64,000 bases of DNA from Novosphingobium terrae (GCF_017163935.1 NZ_JABVZR010000002.1:1054001-1118000), one strand, 5' to 3'. Shown: positions 16,926-26,102, counted from the first letter of the stretch. The notes: generated by a model from the sequence alone, not told the origin. Numbers and translations: made by a program.

Positions 16926-19291
16926 TCCTCGCGCGGCAGGGGATTGTGGCCACGGGCGTCGCGCTGGCCTTCGGGCTGGGTGCCGCGCCGGTGGCAGCGC
17001 AGGATCTGGGGCAGGCCTGCGTGGTCAGCGATGAGGCGGGGCAGGTGGCCGCGCGCATTCTGGCCGAGCGCCTTGCCGAACGCATCGGTCACCCCCTGCC
17101 CACCCAAAACTGCCAGAACCGGATCGTGCTGGCGCTGGAGGACGATGTCGGGCCCCTGCTGCCGCCCGCACTGCGCGCCCGCTGGTTGCAGGCAAAGGCG
17201 AAGGGCGAAGGCTTTTCCATCCGCAGCCTTGGCCCCAAGGCCCATCCCGTCCTTGTGCTCAGCGCCCCGGACAAGCGCGGGCTGGTCTATGCGGCGGGCT
17301 GGTTGCTTCGCTCAGCGGATGCCCGCGCCCGGCTGGCGGTCCCTGCCGCCTTCAGCACCGCGCCGCACTACCCCACGCGCATGACCCAGATCGGCTATCG
17401 GGCGAAGAACAACACTTACGACGCCTGGGATCTGAAGCGTTTCCGCCGCCGTATTGAGGATTTCGCCCTGTGGGGCAGCAGCGGTGTGCAGGTCATCGCG
17501 CCCGTCTCCGACGATGCGGCAACCAGCCCGCTCTATCCGGCGCCTCCACTCGAGACGCTGGCGGGGATCGGGCGGATCGCTCATGAACTGGGCATTGATT
17601 TCGCGCTTTATTACCCCAATCTGGGCGATTACGCCGCCGCTGCCGCGCGGCAGGCCGAGGCGGAGAAGCTCGATGCCCTGCTGAAGCAGCTGCCCATGGT
17701 GGATGCGCTCTACATCCCCGGCGGCGACCCCGGCCATACGCCGCCCGACCAACTGATCCCGCTGATGGAGCATGAGGCCGCAATCCTCCATGCCCGCAAC
17801 CCGGCCGCCACGGTCTGGCTTTCGGCGCAGGGGTTCGATGCCAAAGACAGCGCGGGTTTCTATGCCGCCTTGCCGCGCCGCCCCTCCGGTCTCACCGGCG
17901 TTTTCTATGGTCCGCAGACGCGCGATCCGCTCGACCGGCAACGCGCCAGCCTGCCGCGCGATGTGCCGCTGCTGCTCTACCCCGACATCGGCCATGCGAT
18001 GCATGCGCAATTTCCCGTGGCGCGCTGGTCCCCCGCTTTCGCCCTGACCGAGGGGCGCGAGCCTATCGACCCGCGCCCGCTGGATTTCACCCGGATCTTC
18101 AAGGCACAGGCCCCGCTTTCCAAAGGCTTCATCACCTATTCCGAGGGTGTGAACGACGATTTCAACCAGTTTCTGTGGTTCGCGCTGGGCTGGAACCCGG
18201 CGACCCGGCCCGAGACTGTCGCGCGCGACTATGCCCGCATGTTCATCGGCGATCCGCGCGCCGCGCGCCTGCCCTTCGCGCTGGAGCGCAACTGGCAAGG
18301 CGATCCCGCCCGCAACCGGACCATCCCCGCCACCCTACGCCTTGCCGATGCGATCCGCCCCACAGCCTATGCCGACTGGCGGCTGGATACGCTGCGCTAT
18401 CGCGCGGTCTATGATGCGCTGGTGCAAAAGCGCCTGATCGCCGCGTGGCAGCGTCAGGATCAGGCGCTGCATCTGCTGGCTCGGGCCCGCCCCGGGCAGG
18501 CTGCCCAAGCCGTTGCCAGCGCTCGCGCACAATTGGAACAGCCCGATGGCCCCGCCATCGCCGCCCTGCACCAGCGCCTGTCGGGTCTGGCCGATGATCT
18601 GTGGCGCAAGGCCCGGTTGCAGCTCAGCGTCAGGCTCTATGGGGCCTCCAACATCGAGCGGGGCGCCAATCTGGATCGCGCCGGGGTCGATCTGAACGAT
18701 CGGGTGGCGATCGAAAAGGAAATGGCACAGGCGCTCCAACGGCCCGATGAGCCTGCCCGTATTGCCGCACTCCACGCTCTGGCCGATCCGCAGCGCAAGG
18801 CCGATCACGCGCTTTACGACGATCTGGGCAATCCGCAGGCCGAGCCTCATCTGGTCCGCGCCAAAGACACACAGGCCGCGCCAGACCTGCGCGACACCGC
18901 CATCGACGGCATCGCCGACCGCACGCCCGAAGACGGCTGGCGCATGGCGGACATCACCTATGCCGAAACGCTTTATGATCGGCCAATCCGCCTGCATTAC
19001 ACCGGGTTGAACCCGCGCCGCCGCTACCGCCTGATCGCGCGCTATGCGGGCGAGGATTATCAGTTGCCCATGCGTCTTGTCGCCAATGGCACGCTGGAAT
19101 TGCACGGCGCCCTCAACCGCACGCAGAACCCGATGACCGTCAGCATCGACATTCCCCCCGCAGCGACAAGCCATGGCGTGCTCGATCTGGCCTGGACGCG
19201 GCCTGCGGGCCTTGGCGGCTCGGGCCGGGGCCATCAGATCGCCCAGAGCTGGCTTATCCCCCTTCCCCTCTCCAACGGAGATACCCCATGA
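16922..19291 (+). CDS. Secreted barrel glycosidase-like protein, family not recognised
   Basis: This 789-aa protein has a signal peptide (ends about 'PVAAQ') and starts at GTG 16922, overlapping the GH92 stop. I do not recognise the family. Residues of about 30-145 look like the GH20b/GH67-type N-domain ('KRGLVYAAGWLLR'). Residues of about 150-420 look like a TIM barrel with acidic candidates D269 ('IPGGDPGHT') and E408 ('TYSEGVNDD'). A helical region and a C-terminal beta domain (from about 690) follow. The layout recalls GH67, GH84 and GH163-type enzymes. The cluster otherwise lacks an enzyme for cutting the chitobiose core or releasing glycan from protein, so an endo- or exo-N-acetylglucosaminidase role is an attractive but unproven guess. 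Confidence 0.6.
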   Translation: MILARQGIVATGVALAFGLGAAPVAAQDLGQACVVSDEAGQVAARILAERLAERIGHPLPTQNCQNRIVLALEDDVGPLLPPALRARWLQAKAKGEGFSIRSLGPKAHPVLVLSAPDKRGLVYAAGWLLRSADARARLAVPAAFSTAPHYPTRMTQIGYRAKNNTYDAWDLKRFRRRIEDFALWGSSGVQVIAPVSDDAATSPLYPAPPLETLAGIGRIAHELGIDFALYYPNLGDYAAAAARQAEAEKLDALLKQLPMVDALYIPGGDPGHTPPDQLIPLMEHEAAILHARNPAATVWLSAQGFDAKDSAGFYAALPRRPSGLTGVFYGPQTRDPLDRQRASLPRDVPLLLYPDIGHAMHAQFPVARWSPAFALTEGREPIDPRPLDFTRIFKAQAPLSKGFITYSEGVNDDFNQFLWFALGWNPATRPETVARDYARMFIGDPRAARLPFALERNWQGDPARNRTIPATLRLADAIRPTAYADWRLDTLRYRAVYDALVQKRLIAAWQRQDQALHLLARARPGQAAQAVASARAQLEQPDGPAIAALHQRLSGLADDLWRKARLQLSVRLYGASNIERGANLDRAGVDLNDRVAIEKEMAQALQRPDEPARIAALHALADPQRKADHALYDDLGNPQAEPHLVRAKDTQAAPDLRDTAIDGIADRTPEDGWRMADITYAETLYDRPIRLHYTGLNPRRRYRLIARYAGEDYQLPMRLVANGTLELHGALNRTQNPMTVSIDIPPAATSHGVLDLAWTRPAGLGGSGRGHQIAQSWLIPLPLSNGDTP

Positions 19292-21225
19292 AAGCCCATC
19301 TGACCCGTCGCCGCATTCTGGCCTCGGGCCTTGCCGCCGCCGGTGCCTCTGCCGGGGCCGCCAACCCCGCGCTGGCGCGCCTCGCCACAGGCCCTGCCGC
19401 TTCGGCGCCCGCGCCCTATGGCGCCACGCCCTCGACGCGCCAGTGGGCCTGGCATGGCCGGGAGTATTACGGCTTCGTCCATTTCTCGATGAACACCTTC
19501 ACCGACAAGGAATGGGGCTATGGCGATGAGGACACCAAACTCTTCAACCCCACGGACTTCAACCCTGACCAGATCGTTGCGGCGGCCAGGGCGGGCGGCA
19601 TGCATGGCCTGATCCTGACGGCCAAGCATCATGACGGCTTCTGCCTGTGGCCCACGCCGCTGACCGAACATTGCATCCGCAACACGCCCTATAAGAACGG
19701 CAAGGGCGATATCGTGCGCGAGATGGCCGACGCCTGCCACCGCGCGGGCATGCCTTTCGGCCTCTATCTCTCGCCCTGGGACCGCAATCACGCCGAATAC
19801 GGCCGCCCGGCCTATATCGACTATTACCGCGCCCAGTTGACCGACCTCTGCACCAATTACGGCACGCTCTTTGAAGTGTGGTTCGACGGCGCCAATGGCG
19901 GTGACGGCTATTACGGGGGAGCACGCGAAACCCGCAAGATCGACGCCCCGAAGTATTACAACTGGCCCTCGATCATCGCGCTGGTTCACCAGTTGCAACC
20001 GATGGCCTGCACCTTCGATCCGCTGGGCGCCGATATCCGCTGGGTGGGCAATGAGGATGGCAAGGCGGGCGATCCCTGCTGGCCCACCATGCCCAATGCT
20101 CCCTATGAGCAGGCGGCGGGCAATTCGGGCGTGCGCGGCGGCGAGATCTGGTGGCCCGCCGAAACCGATGTCTCGATCCGGCCCGGCTGGTTCTATCACG
20201 AGGATGAGGACACCGCCGTCAAATCCCCCGCGCGGCTGATGGAGCTTTACGACCAGTCGGTGGGCCGGGGCACCAATCTGCTGCTCAACATCCCGCCCGA
20301 CCGACGCGGGCAGATCGCCGAACCCGATGTCGCCGCGCTCTCGGCCTTTGGCGATGCCCTGCGCGCCAGCTTTGCCAGTGATGTGGCGCGCAAGGCGGTC
20401 GCTCATGCCAGCGCCAGCCGGGGCCCTGCGTTTGCCCCCGCCAAGGTGCTGGACGGCAACCGCGACACCTACTGGAGCACGCCCGATGGGGTGACCACGC
20501 CCGAGATCACCCTCGATCTGGCACCCGGTGCGCCCTTCGACACGATCCGCCTGCGCGAATATCTGCCGCTGGGCGTGCGCGTCACACGCTTTGCGGTCGA
20601 TTTGGCCGGGACCGATGGCGTCTGGCGCGAGGTGGCCCGGCATGAGGGGATCGGCGCCCAGCGCATCATCCGCCTGCCCGCCGTGCAGAATGCCCGCCGC
20701 CTGCGTCTGCGCATCCTTGAGGCGCCCGCCGCACCCGCGATCAGCGAGATCGCGCTGTTCCGCTCGGTGACGCCGCGTCAGATCGCTCCCAGCCTGTCCA
20801 AGACCAACCGCACGCTGGACCGCAAAGGCTGGCGCGTGACCCAGGCCAGCGCACCGGGCGCCGAGGCCGTGCTGGACGGCAATGCCAACTCGGCCTGGCA
20901 CGCTCCGGTTCCTGCCATGCTGACGCTGGATCTGGGCCGCAGCGAGGATCTCGCGGGCTTTGCCTTGACCCCAACCCGCCATGCCGAAGAGGGTAACAGT
21001 CCGCCCGCGCGCTACAGTGTGGAATGGAGCGCGGACGGCCAGAACTGGCAAACCGCTGCCTCGGGCGAGTTTTCCAACATCGCCTATGCAAGGGCGACCC
21101 AACGCATCCATTTCGCACAGCCGATTGCCGCGCGCTTTCTTCGGCTGAGTTTTCCGGCCTCGGCGCTGGGGGATGCCGTGCTGTCCATCGCGGAAATTTC
21201 GGCTTTCGCTCCAGATCGGGGCTGA
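19288..21225 (+). CDS. GH29 alpha-L-fucosidase with two F5/8-type C-terminal domains
   Basis: This is a 645-aa GH29 fucosidase. A Tat signal ('TRRRILASG') leads to the catalytic barrel with 'YYGFVHFSMNTFTDKEWG', 'LTAKHHDGFCLWPT' and nucleophile D200 in 'VWFDGANG'. After about residue 365 come two discoidin/F5-8 type C-like repeats ('VLDGNRDTYWSTP' and 'VLDGNANSAWHAP'), probably carbohydrate-binding. The sequence style is that of the GH29 alpha-1,3/1,4-fucosidases, fitting core alpha-1,3-fucose or Lewis-a of plant N-glycans. ATG 19288 overlaps the upstream stop and has 'GGAG' before it. It is the last gene of the operon and is followed by a hairpin. Confidence 0.93.
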   Translation: MKAHLTRRRILASGLAAAGASAGAANPALARLATGPAASAPAPYGATPSTRQWAWHGREYYGFVHFSMNTFTDKEWGYGDEDTKLFNPTDFNPDQIVAAARAGGMHGLILTAKHHDGFCLWPTPLTEHCIRNTPYKNGKGDIVREMADACHRAGMPFGLYLSPWDRNHAEYGRPAYIDYYRAQLTDLCTNYGTLFEVWFDGANGGDGYYGGARETRKIDAPKYYNWPSIIALVHQLQPMACTFDPLGADIRWVGNEDGKAGDPCWPTMPNAPYEQAAGNSGVRGGEIWWPAETDVSIRPGWFYHEDEDTAVKSPARLMELYDQSVGRGTNLLLNIPPDRRGQIAEPDVAALSAFGDALRASFASDVARKAVAHASASRGPAFAPAKVLDGNRDTYWSTPDGVTTPEITLDLAPGAPFDTIRLREYLPLGVRVTRFAVDLAGTDGVWREVARHEGIGAQRIIRLPAVQNARRLRLRILEAPAAPAISEIALFRSVTPRQIAPSLSKTNRTLDRKGWRVTQASAPGAEAVLDGNANSAWHAPVPAMLTLDLGRSEDLAGFALTPTRHAEEGNSPPARYSVEWSADGQNWQTAASGEFSNIAYARATQRIHFAQPIAARFLRLSFPASALGDAVLSIAEISAFAPDRG

Positions 21226-21234
21226 AGCCGGGTA

Positions 21235-21260
21235 TGGGGCCGGTCTTCGGATCGGCCCCA
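21235..21260. terminator. Strong hairpin with TTCG tetraloop between convergent genes
   Basis: An 11-bp stem (TGGGGCCGGTC / GATCGGCCCCA, one G-T pair) closes a TTCG tetraloop. It lies 10 bp after the fucosidase stop and about 50 bp from the convergent regulator's stop. No T-run follows, so it may act as a bidirectional terminator or an mRNA 3'-end stabiliser. Confidence 0.6.
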
Positions 21261-21312
21261 ATCTATCGACAGCGCTTGGCCTGTATGCCGCCCCAACCGG
21301 TGGCGATCAGCC

Positions 21313-22071
21313 TTAAACGTCGCTCAATTCGGCAACCAGATCATAGGCGTCGCCACGATACCAGCTATGAGTCATCTCGATCGCCCTGCCATCGGTCAGA
21401 AAGGCCCGGCGCTCGATAAACAGGCAGGGATCGCCCACCGCGACCTCCAGCAGTCCGGCCTGCTCCTCACCAAAACCGATGGCGCGAACCCGCTGGAGCG
21501 CACGCACCGGACGGTTGCCGGCATGGTCGAGCGCGTCATAAAGCGAGGTATCGACGGCATCGATCGAGGACAGCCCCCAACCGGGAACCGTGGCCTGCTC
21601 CAGAGCCATGGGCTGCCCGTCGGCATAGCGAATGCGCTGAAAGCGATAAACGCGCGAACGGGGCGATAGCCCCAGTGCCAGCGCTTCCTCCGGATTGACG
21701 GCACCTTCCGCCCGGTCGATCCAGGCATTGCCCGGCTTGCGCCCCCGTGACAGCATATCCTCCGAAAAAGAAGACAACATCGAGAAATTCTTCTCGACCC
21801 GCCCGGGCATTGCCGGCGTTTTCATCGATACAAACGTACCGGCGCCCTGCCGACGCTCCAGCAGGCCATCCTCGACCAGCCCGTCGATCGCTTTGCGGAT
21901 CGTGACACGCGAAAGGTTGTAGCTTTCACAAAGGTCCCGCTCGCTCGGCAAAGCTTCACCGACAGCCAGACGATGGTCGTCCACAGCCTGTCGGATCAAG
22001 TTTTGCAGGCGGATGTAGCGTGGGCCGGCTACATTTTCATCCAATGCCCCAATGTGATCAACGAAGGCCAT
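21313..22071 (-). CDS. GntR/HutC-family transcriptional regulator
   Basis: This is a 252-aa regulator. The N-terminal winged helix (about residues 10-80) has 'EALPSERDLCESYNLSRVTI' and 'LVEDGLLERRQGAGTFV'. The C-terminal UTRA effector domain (about 95-245) has 'VYRFQRIRYADGQPMALEQ' and 'IEMTHSWYRGDAYDL'. ATG 22071 is preceded by 'AGGGGAACT'; the open frame continues upstream to 22293, but that part is not protein-like. HutC-type regulators commonly sense amino-sugar phosphates (NagR, DasR) and bind TGGT...ACCA palindromes, like the two before the TonB receptor. It is therefore the likely repressor of the glycan cluster. Confidence 0.9.
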   Translation of the reverse strand: MAFVDHIGALDENVAGPRYIRLQNLIRQAVDDHRLAVGEALPSERDLCESYNLSRVTIRKAIDGLVEDGLLERRQGAGTFVSMKTPAMPGRVEKNFSMLSSFSEDMLSRGRKPGNAWIDRAEGAVNPEEALALGLSPRSRVYRFQRIRYADGQPMALEQATVPGWGLSSIDAVDTSLYDALDHAGNRPVRALQRVRAIGFGEEQAGLLEVAVGDPCLFIERRAFLTDGRAIEMTHSWYRGDAYDLVAELSDV

Positions 22072-22743
22072 AGTTCCCCTTTGCCCCCGCAGCGCTAGAT
22101 CAAACCGCTGAACCGGGCAACATCGGATTGTTGTGAGATGCGCCGGCGCGACCACAACATTATCTTTACTCGCATGCGCAGACAGCAAGGTGTGCAAATC
22201 AGCTCCACAAGATCGTATCGATAACTGGCGACCCATGCCCAGCGCTTCTTGCTGTTTTAGACAGAAGGTTGAAAGCACATCCCAGCTAAGCACAAAGAAG
22301 ACACGCTAGCACGGTTCCCTAGCCTTTCATCCTCTCATGTCGCACCGGCCTGCTGCCGGCTTAATAAAACAACATATCTCAGTGTCCATCAAACCAACAG
22401 CAGGCCAGATCGGGTTGAGCCTATTGAGAGAGGTCGCCGATTGAACTTTGGTGATTGAGCTCGCACCAAAAGGTGATTGTTCAGTACCAGCGCGCCTTGC
22501 ACAGACATGATCCCTTGTTTTCTTTATAGATTTTCTATCGAAGCCTCTGATTGACAACGGAGATCGATATGCATCTACTCAAACCCCCTTTTATATCAGG
22601 TGGAAGCTTGAGTTCCGCTTTACTTGACCTGGTGCTGCCAAGCTGCGTGGTTAGGTAACAGGGGAATCATACTCCTCCATGCTGACCTTGCTGGCCAGCA
22701 TGGCTTCTGAATCAAAGATCTTACTAAAATCTTACGAAGAACT
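22072..22743. other. Intergenic stretch between the glycan locus and the capsule-type locus
   Basis: About 670 bp with no protein-like reading frame; base composition falls from GC-rich to mixed. It should hold the promoter of the GntR gene and contains the hairpin at 22677-22703. I see no RNA gene or mobile-element end. Confidence 0.6.
22677..22703 (-). terminator. Hairpin downstream of the coiled-coil gene
   Basis: CCATGCTGACC-TTGCT-GGCCAGCATGG forms an 11-bp stem with one imperfect pair, which is a G-U on the minus-strand transcript. It lies about 40 nt past the stop of the leftward gene ending at 22744. No T-run follows, so termination is tentative. Confidence 0.4.
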
Positions 22744-23520
22744 CTACTTCCAAAACCGCTTCAGCCACCCTTTTCGTGGCGTAGTATTTTGGATTTCAAA
22801 AAATTTATCGGATTCTAAAGATGCATCAGAGGACCTTCGATGAATCTCTACAAAATCCACCATAACAACATCGTAAGATTCTGAATTAATTACAATTTCA
22901 ACCTCTTCAGTTTCAGTATCCTCAAGAGAAAATAAAAAATAAATTAACCCATTTTCTACTTCTTTAAATTCATGATGCGCAACCTCTTTTTCACCAAATG
23001 CGCAAGTAATCCTTACATGGAGACAGCCTTCCCCAAATATATTCGAAACGCTGACGCAACCCAGATAGAACCCAGGCGGCAGTTCAGCATACGGGCCATA
23101 GGAGAGCAGCCCCGAACGACCGATCAGTGCAATCTTTTCACCGATTCTCTCTCCATCGCCAACATGGAGTTCCCCTGCAGACCAACGCCATGATGACGTC
23201 GCCGTTGGTTGAGAATTGGCATGGGATTCCAGATTATGCTGGTCAAACAAAGCTTCCCGTTCGGCAATCAGAATCTGCCGCTCGGCGAGTAACGCTTCTT
23301 GCGCGGCAAGAAGCGCATCTCGTTCATCTCTGATACTATCTCTCTCTGCTATTAGGACATTTTTCTGAAAATCAAGTTCATTACTTTCAGCAAGGATAAT
23401 TTCTCGCTGAGTGACTAGATCATTTCGTTCAGAAGAAAGCGCCTCACAGTCCAATTCGAGAGTCCGAATTTTCTTGCGCCGTTCAGCTTCCCAATTTGCT
23501 CTGACGAAGGCTTGAGACAT
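22744..23520 (-). CDS. Coiled-coil protein with C-terminal 'GPY' beta module
   Basis: This is a 258-aa protein of unknown function. Residues of about 10-100 are a regular coiled coil rich in repeated 'AERDSIRDERDALLAAQE'-like heptads. Residues of about 110-235 form a predicted beta-rich module containing 'VGDGERIGEKIALIG' and 'LLSYGPYAELPPGFY'. The same module occurs nearly word for word in the 999-aa protein at 47504-50503. There is no signal peptide or membrane segment. The ATG at 23520 lies inside the end of the upstream gene (38-bp overlap), so the two are co-translated. Codon use and AT content differ sharply from the flanking GC-rich DNA, indicating acquisition. A role in surface-glycan assembly is inferred from location. 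Confidence 0.7.
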   Translation of the reverse strand: MSQAFVRANWEAERRKKIRTLELDCEALSSERNDLVTQREIILAESNELDFQKNVLIAERDSIRDERDALLAAQEALLAERQILIAEREALFDQHNLESHANSQPTATSSWRWSAGELHVGDGERIGEKIALIGRSGLLSYGPYAELPPGFYLGCVSVSNIFGEGCLHVRITCAFGEKEVAHHEFKEVENGLIYFLFSLEDTETEEVEIVINSESYDVVMVDFVEIHRRSSDASLESDKFFEIQNTTPRKGWLKRFWK

Positions 23521-24292
23521 AAGATGTCGACCACCATTTAGCCTCCCCCCCCATAATACTTTGATTGACACCATCAACAATCAGCGCATACGTCTCATCG
23601 ATATAGTGAGTATTATTCGGCCCTCCCCAAGCCATCAATCCATCTTCATCACTAAGAAAATACTTCTCATCCACATCAATGCTATCGACCCCCAGACTAT
23701 CTGAGAATTCGTACATTTTTCTTAGAACATTATTTATCGCAAACTCCCTCAGTCCATCTGAGAAGAGAATATCATTTTCCCCAACCAACCTATTTGTGAA
23801 ATAGAATTTAATTAGCCGAAAGGTTGGATATTTCTGACGGATGAGTTCGATGAATCTTGAATAGTGATTTTTCCACAAATCCATGAAGGCATCGTGATTT
23901 TCATGCCATGAGAAAAACCCATCCCCTCCGTAACCGAATATGTTTCGGACTTTCTCATCATCGAAATCCATATCTACAGGGAGGCCATCGACAATGCCCC
24001 GAGCATCCCATGGGTTGGAGATAAATCTATCAACCGCAATCTTCATTACGCCCATATGAATGTCACGCGTCAGATCAAATAGTAGAATATCACCATCAAG
24101 ACTCACAATTTCTCGAAGGTGATCTCCAGTAATTTCACGCGTAATATATTTAACGTATTCACCACTAAGGCCCGAGCAATTAAACTTTACTGATTTTCCG
24201 CTTTGAGACATTAGAGCAATTGTCGGACGGCGCCACATATGTCGAACATGCTTAAAATAGTGAGGCGGAAGTCGTGCCCCAACTTCGCGCAC
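23483..24292 (-). CDS. DUF6270-like protein, N-terminus uncertain
   Basis: The 269-aa frame starts at GTG 24292. The pattern 'YFKHVRHMWRRPTIALMS', then 'DGDILLFDLTRD', then a C-terminal 'GGPNNTHYIDETY' resembles DUF6270 proteins, often found in capsule loci and possibly SGNH-like acyl-modifying enzymes. Family members usually begin with a 'GSCxxRDxF' motif. Here 'SCSTCDQF' occurs in frame upstream of the GTG, at about 24322-24345, but the frame closes at a stop (24386-24388) with no ordinary start codon. Either a rare start codon is used or a frameshift has removed the true N-terminus; an ATG-initiated frame at 24447 overlaps in another phase. AT content is high. Family assignment is moderate. 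Confidence 0.5.
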   Translation of the reverse strand: MREVGARLPPHYFKHVRHMWRRPTIALMSQSGKSVKFNCSGLSGEYVKYITREITGDHLREIVSLDGDILLFDLTRDIHMGVMKIAVDRFISNPWDARGIVDGLPVDMDFDDEKVRNIFGYGGDGFFSWHENHDAFMDLWKNHYSRFIELIRQKYPTFRLIKFYFTNRLVGENDILFSDGLREFAINNVLRKMYEFSDSLGVDSIDVDEKYFLSDEDGLMAWGGPNNTHYIDETYALIVDGVNQSIMGGEAKWWSTSYVSSLRQSKLGS

Positions 24293-24388
24293 GCTGAGCC
24301 CCCCAAAGTTACGACTCGCAGTGAATTGGTCACACGTTGAGCATGACCAGCAGGGCTGCCCTGAAGTGATAGGGAGAACTCTTCTTCA

Positions 24389-24895
24389 ATCACCTGAGGA
24401 AAGGTTGTAGGGCTCATGGGGGCAAAGGTCCGATGTAAAATATTCATTTAATTGCTAATTTATATGACATAATTAATACTGTTACAAGTGGCATGCGCAA
24501 TTCCACCTAGATTTGCCTTGAAGTTCGGCATCGAATCCTCGAAAACGCCATAGCTCTGTGTATGATTGACCGAATGAGATGACCCCATTGCGAACGCGGT
24601 GGATGGCAGCCCTTCGATTGCGGATGGGAGCAGGCAGGCGGTTGCCCAATGGGTATCTGGGTGATCAAGCCCCTCCCACGAACAAAACTAAGCGCATTGT
24701 AAACCACGATCCTAGGCCACCTCACCCCCAGACCGAGTAGCCACCGCTATTTCCCGGGCGCGTCCGGAGATTCCAGACACTCAAAGGCTAAATGGGTGGG
24801 GAGGCCGTTCACAACAAAAGGGCCCTGAGACCAACTGCAATTTGGCGCTCCGATAACGCTTGCGGTATGCAAGCTATATTGGCAGATACGCCCGC
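24389..24895. other. Gap with no convincing gene upstream of the export lipoprotein
   Basis: About 500 bp. The part at 24389-24447 may encode the displaced N-terminus of the leftward DUF6270-like gene. The remainder has only short, non-protein-like frames and no recognisable insertion-sequence ends. It should contain the promoter for the rightward export gene. Confidence 0.5.
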
Positions 24896-26098
24896 ATGTT
24901 TTCCAAGCACCTGAGCGCTCCCACCATGCCCTTTGCTCGTCGCGAGGGCCGCACCGCCACATCCATGCATGCCATTGCGCTGTTCAGCGCTCTGAGCCTT
25001 CTTGGTGGTTGTGCCTCCTTGCCGTCAAACGGGCCTACGGTACCAACCGTTAAAAAGAGCGCAACAGGGGCTGATAACACGCTTGGCTTCAAGATTGTCG
25101 ATATCGATGCCCAAAACGTCAATACGCCGCCGGTACGCAATGAGCTGGGCCTAATTCAGTTAGGGGCCATGTCAGCCAACCCCTTACCAGCCCGCACTGA
25201 TCAGATCCAGAAGGGTGATACACTGGGCATCTCAGTCTATGAGGTCGGAGTCAGTTTGTTCGGCGCCGCGTCCAGCGCAGCCGATGCGCGCACGCCGGCA
25301 GCTGAGACGCACCTCATCTCGGCTCAAGTCCGTGACGACGGCACGATCACTTTACCCTATATTGGCACTTTGCGTGCCGATGATGCTGATCCAGACACTC
25401 TGGCCAGCCGAATTCGACAGCGCCTAATGCCATTGTCACAAAGCCCACAGGTGCAGGTGGCCATCACACAGAGCGTTCAGAACGTTGCCTATGTATCAGG
25501 CGCCATCAGCAAACCAGGCCGCATCCCCCTAACCGCGGCACGTGAACGGTTGCTCGATGTGCTGGCCATCGCCGGGGGCGCTACATCCACGACTGCCGGT
25601 GCTGACGGGCTTGATCTGGATGTACACTTGGTGCGGGGCGACAAGGCGGCATCTGTACGCTTAGGTGACTTGCGAGCTGAAGATGTTGCCAATCTGGTGA
25701 TTTTGCCCGGCGATCGCATCGAATTGCGCCGTGCAGCTCGAACATACACGGCTTTTGGCGCGACCGAGAAGGTCTCGCAAATCCCGTTCAGCGCGGAGAA
25801 GGTTTCTTTAGCTGAAGCGATCGCCCGCGCCACGGGGCCCGCCGACGCCCGTGCCAACGCGCGCGGAGTCTATCTGTTTCGGTTGGAGAGCGACAGTGCC
25901 GGCAAGATGGCACAGCCGGTCATCTACCACATCGATATGATGAAGCCGCAGAGCTACTTCCTGGCTCAGATGTTCGAGATGCAGGATAAGGATGTGATCC
26001 TTTTCGCCAATTCGAAGGCCAGCTTGGCTCAGAAGATGGCAGCTTTGCTCGGCAATCTGTTCAGCCCGGCTGCTGCCGTCGTCTATGCGGCCAAGTAA
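24896..26098 (+). CDS. Polysaccharide export outer-membrane lipoprotein (Wza/KpsD/BexD type)
   Basis: This protein of about 400 aa forms the outer-membrane channel for capsule export. A hydrophobic segment ends in the lipobox 'LLGGC'. The poly-export domain follows ('DQIQKGDTLGISVYEVG', 'VRDDGTITLPYIGTLRADD'), then SLBB-type domains ('YVSGAISKPGRIPL', 'DVLAIAGGA', 'NLVILPGDRIEL'). The start is uncertain: TTG 24860 and ATGs at 24896, 24926 and 24965 are in frame and none has a strong ribosome site. I take 24896 because it gives a basic n-region before the hydrophobic core. It probably partners with the KpsE-like protein at 50634 although the two are 25 kb apart. Confidence 0.88.
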   Translation: MFSKHLSAPTMPFARREGRTATSMHAIALFSALSLLGGCASLPSNGPTVPTVKKSATGADNTLGFKIVDIDAQNVNTPPVRNELGLIQLGAMSANPLPARTDQIQKGDTLGISVYEVGVSLFGAASSAADARTPAAETHLISAQVRDDGTITLPYIGTLRADDADPDTLASRIRQRLMPLSQSPQVQVAITQSVQNVAYVSGAISKPGRIPLTAARERLLDVLAIAGGATSTTAGADGLDLDVHLVRGDKAASVRLGDLRAEDVANLVILPGDRIELRRAARTYTAFGATEKVSQIPFSAEKVSLAEAIARATGPADARANARGVYLFRLESDSAGKMAQPVIYHIDMMKPQSYFLAQMFEMQDKDVILFANSKASLAQKMAALLGNLFSPAAAVVYAAK

Positions 26099-26102
26099 CT
26101 TC

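Noticed and set aside
24507..24725. Short reverse frame (72 codons) that might be a transposase remnant
   Set aside because: No conserved residues, inverted repeats or target duplications could be found.
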